A DNA stretch of 59,762 nucleotides from the NCBI GenBank assembly GCA_017647785.1, contig JAGCJW010000039.1, positions 1 through 59,762 on the forward strand, written 5' to 3'. Below the pieces are notes generated by a model. It was not told the origin of the DNA. It worked only from the letters and a program-made list of their open reading frames with translations, and made no database searches. The translations under genes were made by a program, and so were the position numbers. The DNA comes from Bacteroidales bacterium (GTDB lineage: Bacteria; Bacteroidota; Bacteroidia; Bacteroidales; P3). This document shows, piece by piece, positions 18,787-29,800 of the stretch (position 1 is its first letter; every line of letters begins with the position of its first letter).

Positions 18787-20877
18787 TTAGTTGTTTTCTT
18801 TACTTTTTAATACTGTTTCTGTAACATCTTTTGGTGCTTCTGCATAGTGAGCGAATTCCATAGTTGAGTTTGCTCTACCAGAAGTGATAGTTCTTAAAGA
18901 TGTTACATATCCAAACATTTGTGCCAAAGGAACTTTAGCTCTAACTGATTGAACACCTATTTTTGCTGTTATGCTATCAAGAATTGCTCTTCTTCTATTC
19001 AAGTCACCTGTTACATCACCTAAGTATGCATCTGGAGTATTAACTTCAACAGACATAATAGGTTCTAATAATACAGGTCTTGCTTTCTTAGCAGCTTCTT
19101 TGAACGCCATTTTAGCACATAATTCGAATGATAAAGCATCTGAATCGACTGGGTGATAAGAACCATCAGTTAATACAACTTTCATACTTTCCAATGGGAA
19201 TCCTGCTAAAACACCATTTTGCATTGCAGCTTTAAATCCTTTTTCAACAGCTGGGATAAATTCTTTAGGAACATTACCTCCCTTAACTTCGTTGATGAAT
19301 TGTAATCCTTTAACACCTTCATCAGCAGGAGAAAGAGTAAATACGATATCAGCGAATTTACCTCTACCACCAGTTTGTTTTTTGAACACTTCTCTATGGC
19401 TACTTTCTGCTGTAATAGCTTCTTTATAAGCAACTTGAGGAGCACCTTGATTACAATCTACATTAAACTCTCTTTTCAATCTATCCATGATGATATCTAA
19501 GTGTAACTCACCCATACCTTTCATAATAGTTTGACCAGAGTCATCATCAGTAGCTATAACTAATGTTGGATCCTCTTCTGCTAATTTCATTAAAGCATTA
19601 TTGAATTTATCAATATCAGCTTGTTTTGTTGGTTCTATCGCAATTGAAATCACTGGTTCAGGGAATGTCATAGATTCCAATATGATAGGATTGTTTTCAT
19701 CACAAAGAGTGTTTCCTGTCTTAATATCTTTAAAACCAACAGCAGCACCTATATCTCCAGCCTCAATTCTGTCCATAGGATTTTGCTTGTTAGCGTGCAT
19801 TTGCATTACTCTTGAAATACGTTCTTTCTTGCCTGTTGCAGCATTGTAAACATATGAACCTGCATCTAATGCACCTGAGTAAACACGGAAGAAACAAATT
19901 CTTCCAACATAAGGGTCAGTAGCAATCTTAAATGCTAAAGCTGAGAAAGGAGCTTTTGGATCTACCTTTCTTGTAACAACATCTCCTGTATTAGGATCAG
20001 TTCCTTCTACTTCAGGAATATCAATTGGAGAAGGTAAGAATTCACAAATAGCGTTGATTAAGTTTTGAACGCCTTTATTTTTGAATGATGAACCACATAA
20101 TACAGGAACGATTCTCATTTCACAAGTAGCCTTACGAATATGGTAAAGCATTTCTTCTTCTGTGATTGAGTTTTCATCGTCCATATATCTCATTAATAAC
20201 TCATCATCTTCTTCTGCAACACCTTCTACTAATTTTCTTCTATATTCAGCAGCTATTTCCTTTAAATCATCTGGCATTGGAACTTCGTATGATGTAGTAC
20301 CATTAGTAGATTCATCATACATCAATGCTTTATTAGAGATAAGGTCAATAACCCCTTTGAACATATCTTCTTGTCCGATAGGAATTGTCAATGGAACAGG
20401 ATTAGCTCCTAAACGTTCTTTAATTTGTTTAACTACATTAAAGAAGTCAGCACCTGCGCGGTCCATTTTATTAACGAAACCTATTCTAGGAACTCTATAT
20501 TTATCTGCTTGTCTCCAAACTGTTTCAGATTGAGGTTCAACACCACCAACTGCACAGAACAAAGCAACAGCACCATCTAATACTCTTAAAGAACGTTCAA
20601 CTTCAACAGTAAAGTCAACGTGGCCCGGAGTATCGATGATATTGATTTTGAATTGTTTTTCTTTATAATTCCAGAAAACTGTTGTAGCAGCAGATGTGAT
20701 TGTGATACCTCTTTCTTGTTCTTGAGCCATCCAGTCCATTGTTGCTGCTCCGTCGTGAGTTTCCCCTATTTTATGACTCTTTCCTGTAAAATACAAAATA
20801 CGCTCAGTAGTTGTTGTCTTACCAGCGTCAATGTGAGCCATAATACCTATATTTCTAGTTAGCTTTAAATCTGCCAT
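18787..20877 (-). CDS. fusA: Elongation factor G
   Basis: GTPase that drives ribosomal translocation; 696 residues, full length. The G domain shows the P-loop '[16 protein letters not shown]' (14-29), switch II '[20 protein letters not shown]' and '[10 protein letters not shown]'. Domains II-V follow, ending in '[13 protein letters not shown]'. No truncation, so it should be a translocating EF-G. It is the third gene of the super-operon. Confidence 0.98.
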   Translation of the reverse strand: MADLKLTRNIGIMAHIDAGKTTTTERILYFTGKSHKIGETHDGAATMDWMAQEQERGITITSAATTVFWNYKEKQFKINIIDTPGHVDFTVEVERSLRVLDGAVALFCAVGGVEPQSETVWRQADKYRVPRIGFVNKMDRAGADFFNVVKQIKERLGANPVPLTIPIGQEDMFKGVIDLISNKALMYDESTNGTTSYEVPMPDDLKEIAAEYRRKLVEGVAEEDDELLMRYMDDENSITEEEMLYHIRKATCEMRIVPVLCGSSFKNKGVQNLINAICEFLPSPIDIPEVEGTDPNTGDVVTRKVDPKAPFSALAFKIATDPYVGRICFFRVYSGALDAGSYVYNAATGKKERISRVMQMHANKQNPMDRIEAGDIGAAVGFKDIKTGNTLCDENNPIILESMTFPEPVISIAIEPTKQADIDKFNNALMKLAEEDPTLVIATDDDSGQTIMKGMGELHLDIIMDRLKREFNVDCNQGAPQVAYKEAITAESSHREVFKKQTGGRGKFADIVFTLSPADEGVKGLQFINEVKGGNVPKEFIPAVEKGFKAAMQNGVLAGFPLESMKVVLTDGSYHPVDSDALSFELCAKMAFKEAAKKARPVLLEPIMSVEVNTPDAYLGDVTGDLNRRRAILDSITAKIGVQSVRAKVPLAQMFGYVTSLRTITSGRANSTMEFAHYAEAPKDVTETVLKSKENN

Positions 20878-20883
20878 AACTTA

Positions 20884-21351
20884 TTAGAATCTAAAGTGTG
20901 AAAATGCTTTATTTGCTTCAGCCATTCTGTGAATATCTTCTTTCTTTTTGAAAGCTGCACCTTCTTCTTTGTAAGCAGCTAATATTTCAGAAGCTAAACG
21001 AATAGCCATTGTTTTTTCATTACGTTTACGAGCAAATCCTATAAGGTTTTTCATTCCCATAGATTGTTTTCTTTCAGGACGGATTTCAGAAGGGATTTGG
21101 AAAGTAGCACCTCCAACTCTTCTACTTCTAACCTCAACTTGTGGAGTAACGTTTGCTAATGCTTTTTTCCAAACATCTAAACCATTTTCGTTAGAACGTT
21201 CTGTAACTATATCTATTGCTTCGTAAAAAATATTGTAAGCTATCATTTTCTTTCCTTTTAGCATGATGTTGTTAACAAATTTTGTAACTAAAACATCATT
21301 AAACTTAGGATCTGGAAGGATAATTCTCTTCTTTGGTCTTGCTTTTCTCAT
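20884..21351 (-). CDS. rpsG: 30S ribosomal protein S7
   Basis: 155-residue primary 16S binder of the head; in E. coli the str-operon repressor. '[20 protein letters not shown]' and '[18 protein letters not shown]' are typical, and the C-terminal '[17 protein letters not shown]' is intact. Confidence 0.98.
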   Translation of the reverse strand: MRKARPKKRIILPDPKFNDVLVTKFVNNIMLKGKKMIAYNIFYEAIDIVTERSNENGLDVWKKALANVTPQVEVRSRRVGGATFQIPSEIRPERKQSMGMKNLIGFARKRNEKTMAIRLASEILAAYKEEGAAFKKKEDIHRMAEANKAFSHFRF

Positions 21352-21385
21352 TTTTCCTTAACGTTGTAAATTTCTCCTCAATTAA

Positions 21386-21772
21386 CTATTTTTTTGCACC
21401 GTCTTTAGGTCTCTTTGTACCATATTTAGAACGTCTTTGTTTTCTACCGTCAACACCAGCAGTATCTAACGCTCCACGAATGATGTGATATCTAACACCT
21501 GGTAAGTCTTTAACACGACCTCCTCTAATCATTACGATAGAGTGTTCTTGTAAATTGTGACCTTCTCCTGGTATGTAAGCATTCACTTCTTTACCGTTAG
21601 TTAATTTTACTCTGGCAACCTTTCTCATTGCTGAGTTTGGCTTTTTAGGTGTAGTAGTGTAAACTCTTGTACAAACACCTCTACGTTGAGGACAAGAATC
21701 CAATGCAGGAGATTTACTCTTGTACTCCATTTTTGTACGTCCTTTACGGATTAATTGTTGAATTGTTGGCAT
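21386..21772 (-). CDS. rpsL: 30S ribosomal protein S12
   Basis: 128-residue decoding-centre protein and first gene of the ribosomal super-operon. The lysines at the streptomycin-determining positions are wild-type ('[18 protein letters not shown]' and '[15 protein letters not shown]'). Starts '[20 protein letters not shown]'. The leader of about 190 nt upstream carries the operon promoter. Confidence 0.98.
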   Translation of the reverse strand: MPTIQQLIRKGRTKMEYKSKSPALDSCPQRRGVCTRVYTTTPKKPNSAMRKVARVKLTNGKEVNAYIPGEGHNLQEHSIVMIRGGRVKDLPGVRYHIIRGALDTAGVDGRKQRRSKYGTKRPKDGAKK

Positions 21773-21967
21773 ATCGAAATATGTTCTTTTTCTTTTTTTA
21801 ATTATACTTTTTACTTTTTAACTAAAATTAAAAAAATTCAACGTTCAAAAAACCACAGCCAATTGGTCCTAAGAATAATACCTCCAAAGACACGCAACCC
21901 TTCATAACTATCAGAATCAACCTGTTACGAAACGAGTCTATACAGAGACGCTAATTTTTTCAATTTG
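21773..21967 (-). promoter_or_regulatory. Long 5' leader of the ribosomal super-operon
   Basis: About 190 nt between the predicted transcription start and rpsL. It contains a short palindrome (CCAATTGG near 21869) but no stem that I would call a defined regulatory structure. No ORF of note. Confidence 0.4.
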
Positions 21968-21997
21968 CAAAATTACAACTTTTTTTTGTAATACCAA
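21968..21997 (-). promoter_or_regulatory. Promoter of the rpsL-rplQ super-operon
   Basis: On the minus strand TTG (21995-21997), 19 nt, then a perfect -7 box TAATTTTG (21968-21975). It matches the Bacteroidota consensus and is the only good candidate ahead of rpsL. Confidence 0.65.
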
Positions 21998-22060
21998 GAA
22001 AATCAATGAAAAAATTTAAACAAATAGCATTTTTTCAACACAAAAAAGTTAAAAAGTAAA

Positions 22061-22092
22061 AAAAGCGATTTTGAACTCCCAAAACCGCTTTT
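22061..22092 (-). terminator. Terminator downstream of the BspA-like pseudogene
   Basis: Inverted arms AAAAGCG/CGCTTTT, with an inner TTTTG/CAAAA, lie 20 nt past the pseudogene stop. On the minus strand the stem is followed by T-rich sequence. Confidence 0.65.
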
Positions 22093-22111
22093 CAAACTAT
22101 CAAATATTAAG

Positions 22112-22773
22112 ATTACCCCTTAACAACTTTTCTCATTATCTCTTTACCATTATAATGTGATCTCAAATAATATACCCCAAAAGACAATGCTTTAATATCT
22201 ATTTCCTTTACATTTGAATACATAAGCCTCCAAAGAACCACAAAGTACTTAAATCAGTAGGAGTTGAATAAAAAACATATAAAGCTAAAGCTAGAGGAGT
22301 TTCAGCAAGGCACTTAACCAAAGTCAAATTACTACACAAAGCAAAAGCAACTATATCTATAGGAATCTCAATATATGTTAAAGATGGCGAACCAGAAAAT
22401 GCAGCGTTTCCAATTGTAGTAACCCCATTAGCCATAGTAACCTAATTTAAATTCCTACAATTAAAAAACACAGAAGAGCCTATTTCTCTAACACTACCTG
22501 GAATAATAACTGAAAGTAAATCAGAACTATTTTGAAAAGACCTTTCTCCTATAGCAGTAACACTATAAGCCACTCCATTATTATAAACCGTCGTAGGAAT
22601 ATCTACATCAAAGGTATAACAACTAGACCAATAACGATGAAGCTTAACTTAAGGAAGGTTTGTAGAAGTTATAGCATATTCTTAAACAAAACAAGTATCT
22701 GAATCATCAAAAAATGTTTGTGCAGAAAGCACATTTGCACATAATGAACTCAAATCAATAATAATCTTTTCAT
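22112..22773 (-). pseudogene. Decayed BspA-like T9SS-sorted protein
   Basis: Remnant of a secreted repeat protein paralogous to the one at 1198. The ATG at 22773 begins MKRLLLI; losing one base restores 'CSSLCANVLSAQ', a signal peptide nearly the same as that of the intact gene. The middle holds one or two BspA-type repeats ('NGVTTIGNAAFSGSPSLTYI'), broken by a stop before that repeat. After a further frameshift the tail reads 'KALSFGVYYLRSHYNGKEI' and 'MRKVVKG', a complete T9SS sorting-domain end. Promoter and terminator are still present. Several independent lesions (frameshift in the signal peptide, in-frame stops, second frameshift) make sequencing error unlikely. Confidence 0.8.
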
Positions 22774-22798
22774 AACATTTCTTTTTTTAATTATATCG

Positions 22799-22806
22799 CA
22801 AAAATA
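22799..22806 (-). promoter_or_regulatory. -7 box of the pseudogene
   Basis: A perfect TATTTTTG on the minus strand, 25 nt before the decayed ATG. The promoter core outlived the coding sequence. Confidence 0.5.
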
Positions 22807-22880
22807 ACAACAATATATTTTAATGATTAAAAAAAGGGTTTTCTTAACAAAAAACACATCATTTCCTCAAGAAAATTGAA

Positions 22881-22990
22881 CAAAATCAAGAGTAATTTTA
22901 CTGAAACGAAGAGTTATTTTAATAAAACGCCGTTTTATTAAAATAAAACAAAGAATTAATTTGAAAAAACAAAGAAAAAATTTCAAAAAA
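22881..22990 (+). repeat. 21-bp-period repeat array, locus 1
   Basis: Five to six units whose AAAC/AAAT cores start at 22883, 22904, 22925, 22946 and 22967 (exact 21-bp steps) and again near 22989. Unit pattern: yAAACgnnGnnTnATTTT. The array begins about 20 bp beyond the lolA stop. A short leader (22840-22880, TTTTCTTAAC...TTGA) resembles that of loci 2 and 3. Confidence 0.75.
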
Positions 22991-23009
22991 ACTATAAAGT
23001 CATTTTATA

Positions 23010-23657
23010 TTATCTTAAATCTATAATCTCTGCTTGAGAATATACATCTTGTGGAAAAGTAAAGTCTTTGGCTTGTGTTGAGTGATTGACTTTATATGAT
23101 GTGAAATTGATTATGTAAGTATTGCCTTCTCTTACATAAAGTGTCATTTCCTTTATTCTATTAGTTGTTTTGTTGCTAACAACTCTAATTTTAGAAACAT
23201 TTGTGCTTTTCTTTGGCAATAGGTCTATTACATAAGTTGATTCTTCTTCTCTAATTAGTTTTGGACGAAAATCTTTTGAGTAGGTTTTTATTAGGTTTGG
23301 AAAGTTAAAAAGGTTGTTTGATTGTTCCATAACCGAGAGTTCCACTTCTGAGGTTTCTTTTACATAGTGCCAAAGGTTAGTTCCATCACAATAGTCCTCA
23401 AAGACTGGTGTTTTTAATCGGAATTTTTCTCCGTTAGATAACAAACTACCTTTTAGAGTTTCGCTCTTCTTGTCTTTTGTCTTGATTGTCATTGTGTAGC
23501 TTATAAGCAAAGGAGAATCGGTAGAGATTTTCTTTGATACGCTCTCTATTATACTTTGTGCTTGCTTATCTACAACTACCCCATTTACTATTTCTCTTTG
23601 TGCAAAGGAGATTGTAAAAAGGAATATGCAAAGAAGAAATGCTAAACTCTTTTTCAT
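23010..23657 (-). CDS. lolA: Outer-membrane lipoprotein carrier LolA
   Basis: Periplasmic chaperone that carries lipoproteins from LolCDE to the outer membrane; 215 residues. Signal peptide 1-19 ends 'ISFAQ'. The mature part matches the LolA fold in length and pattern ('ILLSYTMTI'-like beta start, 'PVFEDYCDGTNLWHY', 'TYIINFTSYKVN', 'DFTFPQDVY'). It lies 5 nt after ftsK, a pairing also seen as ftsK-lolA in E. coli. It serves the many lipoproteins encoded in this window. Confidence 0.85.
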   Translation of the reverse strand: MKKSLAFLLCIFLFTISFAQREIVNGVVVDKQAQSIIESVSKKISTDSPLLISYTMTIKTKDKKSETLKGSLLSNGEKFRLKTPVFEDYCDGTNLWHYVKETSEVELSVMEQSNNLFNFPNLIKTYSKDFRPKLIREEESTYVIDLLPKKSTNVSKIRVVSNKTTNRIKEMTLYVREGNTYIINFTSYKVNHSTQAKDFTFPQDVYSQAEIIDLR

Positions 23658-23662
23658 ATTGT

Positions 23663-26086
23663 TTATTTTAAGTATTCTTTTAAAATTTCATTTAACTCCA
23701 CTTCGGTTTTTACCAAGACTTCTCTTGCTTTACTGCCTTCAAATGGTCCTACTATGCCTGCTGCTTCTAATTGGTCTATTATTCGTCCTGCTCTATTGTA
23801 GCCTAAGGATAGTTTTCTTTGGATTAGAGATGTACTTCCGTGTTGGTGCATTACCACAAGGCGGGCTGACTCTTCAAATTTAGGGTCAAGCTGTTTCATA
23901 TCCACCTCTTTGCTTGGCTCAGATGTTTCATCTAAGTATTCAGGTAAAAGGAAGGTTTCGTCAAATCCTCTTTGTGAGCCTATAAATTCCGACAACTCTT
24001 CTATTTCTTCGGTATCTATCAAAGCACATTGCAGACGTATCAAATCACTTCCAGCAGATATAAGCATATCTCCTCGTCCTATGAGTTGTTCTGCCCCTGA
24101 GGTATCAAGAATTGTTTTACTATCTACCCTACTACTTACTTTGAAGGCAATTCTTGCAGGGAAGTTTGCTTTGATTGTACCTGTTATAATATTTACTGTT
24201 GGACGTTGAGTTGCGATTATTAGATGTATTCCGACAGCTCTTGCAAGCTGAGCAAGACGAGCAATAGGCATTTCTATTTCCTTGCCTGCTGTCATAATCA
24301 AATCTGCAAACTCATCTATAACTAATACTATATATGGTAGGTATCTATGACCTTCTGTTGGTAAAAGACGTCTTGAACAGAATTTAGCATTATATTCTGT
24401 TATCTTTTTACAACCTGCTATTTTTAAAAGATCATAGCGTTGATCCATCTCAATACATAGAGAATTAAGTGTGCGAACCACTTTCTTTACATCAGTAATA
24501 ATAGCTTCTTCACTATCGGGTAGTTTTGCTAAATAGTGTCTTTCTATTTTGGAGTAAAGAGATAGTTCCACTTTTTTAGGGTCAACCATTACGAATTTCA
24601 AATCGCAAGGGTGTTTCTTAAAGAGTAGTGAAGATATGATAGCATTTAATCCTACTGACTTACCTTGTCCTGTTGCTCCTGCCATAAGTAAGTGAGGCAT
24701 TTTCGCAAGGTCAGCAACGTAAGGTTCGGAAGAAATTGTTTTTCCTATTGCAATAGGTAATTCATATTTTGTATCAACAAACTGAGGCGAAGTAAGCATA
24801 GTTTTCATTGATACAATTTGTGGATTAAAGTTAGGAACTTCTATACCGATTGTTCCTTTACCTGGTATAGGAGCAATTATTCTTATACCCAAAGCAGAAA
24901 GGCTAAGGGCAATATCGTCTTCAAGATTTTTGATTTTATTAATTCTTGTGCCCGGTGCAGGAACTATTTCATAGAGTGTTACAGTTGGGCCAGGAGTTGC
25001 CGATATTTTTACAATATCTATTTTATAGTTTTTTAAGGTACTTACTATTCTATCTTTATTAGAATGTAATTCCCTTTCATCTATTTGTTTGTTGTTTTTT
25101 TCATAATCAATCAGAATATCAACATTTGGTAATTTATATGAAGCTAATTCTAATTTTGGATCGTATGGAGTATCTATTCCATAATGTTCTTCTTTCTCTT
25201 CTTCAAATGTTTCTTCTAATTCTATGTTTTCTTCTTCTGATTGTAAATCTCCTTGTATTTCAAATTCCACTTCAGGAGATTCTTGAAGCTCTGTTTGAGG
25301 TTGTGGATTTATATCAAATTCTACAATAGCTGGAGCAACATCTTCCTCTTCTTGTTGCAGTTCTCCCTCTATTATAATGGGTGTAGGAGTTTTAGAGTTT
25401 GGCGTTTCTTTTACAGGTTTAACCTTAGGTAGTTTTGGAGCAGTTGCTCTTTTATAAAGATTTAATATTAATTTCTTCACAAAGGAATACCTAACCCCAA
25501 AAAGAACCATAGGAAATATAAATGTAAATGCTAAATTAAATAATGTTGCTCCAAATATTCCTATGATTTTTACAAGCCAAATATTAACTACTATACCAAC
25601 TACTCCAGAGAAAACATCTAAATTTGAAAAGGTCATTGGATAAGAAACAACAAAATAGCCAATGAAACATGAACTCCATAGCATTATAACAAGTACACTA
25701 ATAATCCATTTATGGATATTTTTAATCTGCACTTTAAATAGTCTTAACACTACAAGAGAAAATAGAATCAAAAAACCGAAAGATGCTATTCCGAAAGTCT
25801 TATTAACGAAAAAATGTGCTACACAAGCACCCAAAGGGCCTCCCCAATTCTTTATATCTTGTTCACCAAAGAATAGTTGAGAAAATGAAAGTTTTTGAAC
25901 AAGATTATAGTCATTAAACCAAGTCCAAAAAAAAGAAACAAAGGATACAAAACAGAAAACAGTAAATATAGCAAGTAAAACTGCTACCGTTTTTGGAAAC
26001 TGCTCACTTTTTATAAAAGTTAAAAGTGCATTAGTTTTAGTATTACTTGATTTTTGCTTTGTTTTTGTACCCTTTGTCTTTCGCAT
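23663..26086 (-). CDS. ftsK: DNA translocase FtsK/SpoIIIE
   Basis: Septum-anchored DNA pump for chromosome-terminus segregation at division; 807 residues. Four to five N-terminal membrane helices (about 30-200), then an acidic Glu/Pro-rich linker (about 220-310). The motor domain has Walker A 'GATGQGKSVGLN' near residue 467 and Walker B 'LVIDEFADLI'. The C-terminal winged-helix gamma domain ('STSLIQRKLSLGYNRAGRII') recognises orienting polar sequences. It lies between a small secreted protein gene (21 nt upstream) and lolA. Confidence 0.96.
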   Translation of the reverse strand: MRKTKGTKTKQKSSNTKTNALLTFIKSEQFPKTVAVLLAIFTVFCFVSFVSFFWTWFNDYNLVQKLSFSQLFFGEQDIKNWGGPLGACVAHFFVNKTFGIASFGFLILFSLVVLRLFKVQIKNIHKWIISVLVIMLWSSCFIGYFVVSYPMTFSNLDVFSGVVGIVVNIWLVKIIGIFGATLFNLAFTFIFPMVLFGVRYSFVKKLILNLYKRATAPKLPKVKPVKETPNSKTPTPIIIEGELQQEEEDVAPAIVEFDINPQPQTELQESPEVEFEIQGDLQSEEENIELEETFEEEKEEHYGIDTPYDPKLELASYKLPNVDILIDYEKNNKQIDERELHSNKDRIVSTLKNYKIDIVKISATPGPTVTLYEIVPAPGTRINKIKNLEDDIALSLSALGIRIIAPIPGKGTIGIEVPNFNPQIVSMKTMLTSPQFVDTKYELPIAIGKTISSEPYVADLAKMPHLLMAGATGQGKSVGLNAIISSLLFKKHPCDLKFVMVDPKKVELSLYSKIERHYLAKLPDSEEAIITDVKKVVRTLNSLCIEMDQRYDLLKIAGCKKITEYNAKFCSRRLLPTEGHRYLPYIVLVIDEFADLIMTAGKEIEMPIARLAQLARAVGIHLIIATQRPTVNIITGTIKANFPARIAFKVSSRVDSKTILDTSGAEQLIGRGDMLISAGSDLIRLQCALIDTEEIEELSEFIGSQRGFDETFLLPEYLDETSEPSKEVDMKQLDPKFEESARLVVMHQHGSTSLIQRKLSLGYNRAGRIIDQLEAAGIVGPFEGSKAREVLVKTEVELNEILKEYLK

Positions 26087-26107
26087 TATTTTTTTAAATC
26101 TTAATTA

Positions 26108-26797
26108 TTAAAAGTCTTCTTCTGCTCCACCGCCCATTGCTTCTTGAAGAATTTGTATCTTTTCTTGGAATTCTTCCATTGTTAATTCTTCATATCCTGT
26201 TTCTAACAACAGGTCAGTCTTTTTAACTTTTCCTTCAATAACTTCAACTGCAGTAAATGTGCAAGAAAGAGTTTCTGCATATTGAACTGTGTATTCAAAA
26301 GGCATTGCTTGTAATCCTGGATAGTTTGTCATTTCAACAGTAGGACCTAAATCTTTGCAAGCCCAAAAAGTTTCAGTTTCTTCAACGCCTTCTGCGTTTT
26401 TGAAAGTTGCAACAACTTCGTGAGCAGTCTTTCCTGCCATTTCCTTTGTCTTACCTGTGAAATTGTAAGTTACAAGAGCAAAAGCTGAATCAGCAACTTT
26501 CTCTCTTATATACCATTTTCCACTAACATCTTCCAATGGAATTTGAGAAAAATCAAACATAAGTGTTACATTTTTCTTTTGAGCGTCAGTTATAACAACA
26601 GCACCCATTGTCATATCCATGTACTTTGTTTTTTCTTCAAATACTTTAACTTCATATTCCGAAGGTATTCCTTGTGGAACATCGCCAGTCCAAGTTAATT
26701 GATATTTGATTGTTCCAGCCCATTTGCCTTGTTGAGCTTGCAAACTAAATGTGAATGCACTAACTAAAAGTGCGAACAAAAAAATGTGTTTTTTCAT
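26108..26797 (-). CDS. Secreted protein of unknown function, DUF4412/GLPGLI-like
   Basis: 229 residues with signal peptide 1-21 ('FSLQAQ'). The mature part is beta-rich ('GTIKYQLTWTGDVPQGIPSE', 'VEVIEGKVKKTDLLLETGYE'), with a Met-rich strand 'KYMDMTMGAVVITDAQKKNV' that is reminiscent of the DUF4412/GLPGLI class of Bacteroidota periplasmic proteins. Function unknown. It is the first gene of the ftsK-lolA transcript and has its own promoter box. The C-terminus ends in an acidic helix 'GGGAEEDF'. Confidence 0.5.
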   Translation of the reverse strand: MKKHIFLFALLVSAFTFSLQAQQGKWAGTIKYQLTWTGDVPQGIPSEYEVKVFEEKTKYMDMTMGAVVITDAQKKNVTLMFDFSQIPLEDVSGKWYIREKVADSAFALVTYNFTGKTKEMAGKTAHEVVATFKNAEGVEETETFWACKDLGPTVEMTNYPGLQAMPFEYTVQYAETLSCTFTAVEVIEGKVKKTDLLLETGYEELTMEEFQEKIQILQEAMGGGAEEDF

Positions 26798-26832
26798 ACT
26801 TACTAATTTTTAAAATTTCGATTCTAATCTGC

Positions 26833-26840
26833 AAAAATAC
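26833..26840 (-). promoter_or_regulatory. -7 box for the secreted protein-ftsK-lolA operon
   Basis: Perfect TATTTTTG on the minus strand, 35 nt before the ATG at 26797. No clear -33 TTG. Confidence 0.5.
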
Positions 26841-26866
26841 AAATTTTCTCTTAGAAATAATATTTT

Positions 26867-29800
26867 TTAATGTTTTTTAGAAATTGTATCTTTTAGCAAC
26901 ATCAAACGATTTACTACATTTACCTCGCTTACTCCTGAATCAAAATCCAATGAAAGCAAACTTAAATCAGGATAAAGTTGCTTTATTTTATTTTCAACAC
27001 CCTTACTAATTATATGATTTGCAATACAGCCAAAGGGTTGCAAACTAATAACTCCATCAGCTTTGTTTTTAGCAAGAGAAACAATCTCTGCTGGTAACAC
27101 CCAACCTTCTCCAAATTGTGCAACCAAAGGTATTACATTCTTAACATCATCAGCCAATTCATAAATATCTTCTAATGGAGAATAGTATCTGAATTTTGAT
27201 ATTATAGTATTAAATCTTGATATTTCCGATTTAACAATCTTATAAATCAACTTCATAACAGGATTTGGAATACTTGAAGTGTCTAAATTATTTTCAAGTT
27301 TCACATCTCTATTAACAAAGAATTGAGTCATAAACGGAGTTAATGTAGGAGGCATTACCTCTATCTTTTGACTCATCAGCCAAGATATTATGTTTTGATT
27401 AGCAAACGGGTGGAATTTCAAGAAGATTTCACCAACTATACCTACCTTTTTTCTTTCTATATACTCTTTTGGCAGCAGCGAATTAAACTCTTTTACTGCT
27501 TCTTTCAAAAGAGCAATCAAGGCTTTCCTATCTTTTTTCAACACAATAGGCTTTGCTCTTTCCAAGTATTGATTTTTCATTTCCAAAGCTAAGGTTGGAT
27601 TATCTATTCTCACCGCAGTAGAATGATATATCTTAGAAAGACAATCTCCAAACAATATTGCGTCAAAAGCAATCACTATTATAGATTTATAATCCAACTT
27701 AAAACCTGGTTGATTTGTGTGAACATCACTTGACATTGTTGCAGAAATAACAGGAACTTGCGAAAAGCCTGCATCAACAAGTGCTTTACGAATAACGGCA
27801 TAATAATTTGATGCTCTACATTGTCCTCCTGTTTGAGTAATTCCCACAGCTGTTTTACTCAAATCATATTTTCCAGAAGAAAGCGCCTTAATCATATCTC
27901 CTACAATAAGAGTTGCAGGATAGCAAACTTCGTTATTAGAATACTGCAAGCCTAAATCCGCTGACTTTTGGTCGCTTAAAGGCAATACCTCTAACTTATA
28001 ACCACTCAATGCAAAGACTTCTGGCAACAAAGGCGAAGCATAATCAGTGAAAAATGGTGCAAGAATTGTTCTTTTCTTATCCTCTGTATCGAATATCTTT
28101 GTATCAACAAATGCTTCCACCGTTTTAGTATTTACAGTCTTTTGTTTCAAACTTTCCAAAAGGCTTCTTATTCTCAAACGCATCGAGCCTACATTATTTA
28201 TATCATCAACTTTTATTATAGTACACGATTTGTTGTTACGTTTTAGAAGATGTGTTATTTCATCAAGAAGAAAGGCATCAGGACCACAGCCAAAAGAAGT
28301 AATCTGAGCATAATTCACCTCATCATTTTGCGTAGTTACCCATTTAGCAGCCTTAACTATTCTATTCATATAAGTCCATTGCGAGAGCATATAAGTATCC
28401 TGCATATCAAAATCATTATTCAATCTCACAATATCATCACTTATCACGCACGCACCAAGAGAAGAAATAATATCACTCAATTTATGCTGAATCAAAGAAT
28501 CACTATGATAAGGTCTTGCAGCCAAAAGTATTATTGGAATATTGTTTGCTTTTGCTCTTTCAAAATACTCCTCTGCTTTTGCTTGCATATCTTGTTCAAA
28601 TTTATTTTGAGCCTCTAAGCCTTTATTGACAGCATTTTTTATTTGTGCAGAAGAATATTTCAAATCTTTGTTTTCTTTACATAAAGTCTTGATATAAGTT
28701 TCGCAATTCTTCAAAAGCAATTTCTTATCCTTGAATGTGAAGACAGGATTATCAATTTTCACCTCACTATTATCATAAACCGACATTTGACTTTTAATCA
28801 AAACGCTATAAGATGAAACAATAGGACAATTATATGAGTTTGCTACGTTTTCGCTTTCCTTTTTCTCAAAAACAACGTATGGAAAGAAAATATGTTTTAG
28901 CCCTTTCGCAACAAGATTGTCTATATGAGAGTGAACTAGCTTGGCAGGAAAACAAATGTTTTCGCTCATTACTTGTTTCAAACCTTTCTCATAGTTAGAG
29001 TAAGTCGATAAATCACTAAGCACAAGTTCTATATCAAATTCAGAAAACAAAGCTTGCCAAAAAGGAAAATCCTCAAACATATTCAAAACCCTTGGAACGC
29101 CTAATCGGTATTTTGGATTTGAAAGTTTAATATTTTCAAATACTCTTTCCAATTTATAAGTATAGATATTATCTCCTTTTTCCGATTCAGCCTTTGAGGA
29201 GAAAACTTTTTCGCATTTATTGCCTAAATGATATGTTTTATTGTTTTCAAAAGTGTATTTCGTAACAAGACATTGGTTTTCGCAACCTTTACAATTCAAT
29301 TCCTTTGAGGTGAAAGCAGAAACCTTATTTGTGAAAGTTGTTTTCAAAGAATTATTATCATATTTCTCCTTTGCGTGAATAGCACAGCCGTAAGCACCCA
29401 TTAATTCTGGGGGTTGACTACGATAGACCTTAACCCCAATCATATTTTCCAAGGCTTTCACTATGCTATCATTACGCATTGTTCCACCTTGTACGACAAT
29501 ATTTTTTCCAATATCAAGAGAATTAAGTTTCAAAACCTTGTATAGGCAATTCTTTACTACGGAATACGCTAATCCTGCCGAAATATCTGCAACGCTTGCA
29601 CCTTCTCGTAAAGATTGTTTTACTTTAGAGTTCATGAAAACCGTACAACGTGTTCCTAAGTCGCAAGGATTTTTTGCCAAGCAAGCGATTTGTGCAAATT
29701 CTGCTACGGGATAAGAAAGCGAATTAGCGAAATTCTCTATGAAAGAACCACAACCAGAAGAGCAAGCTTCGTTTAACTCTATTTTATTCAAAACTCCATC

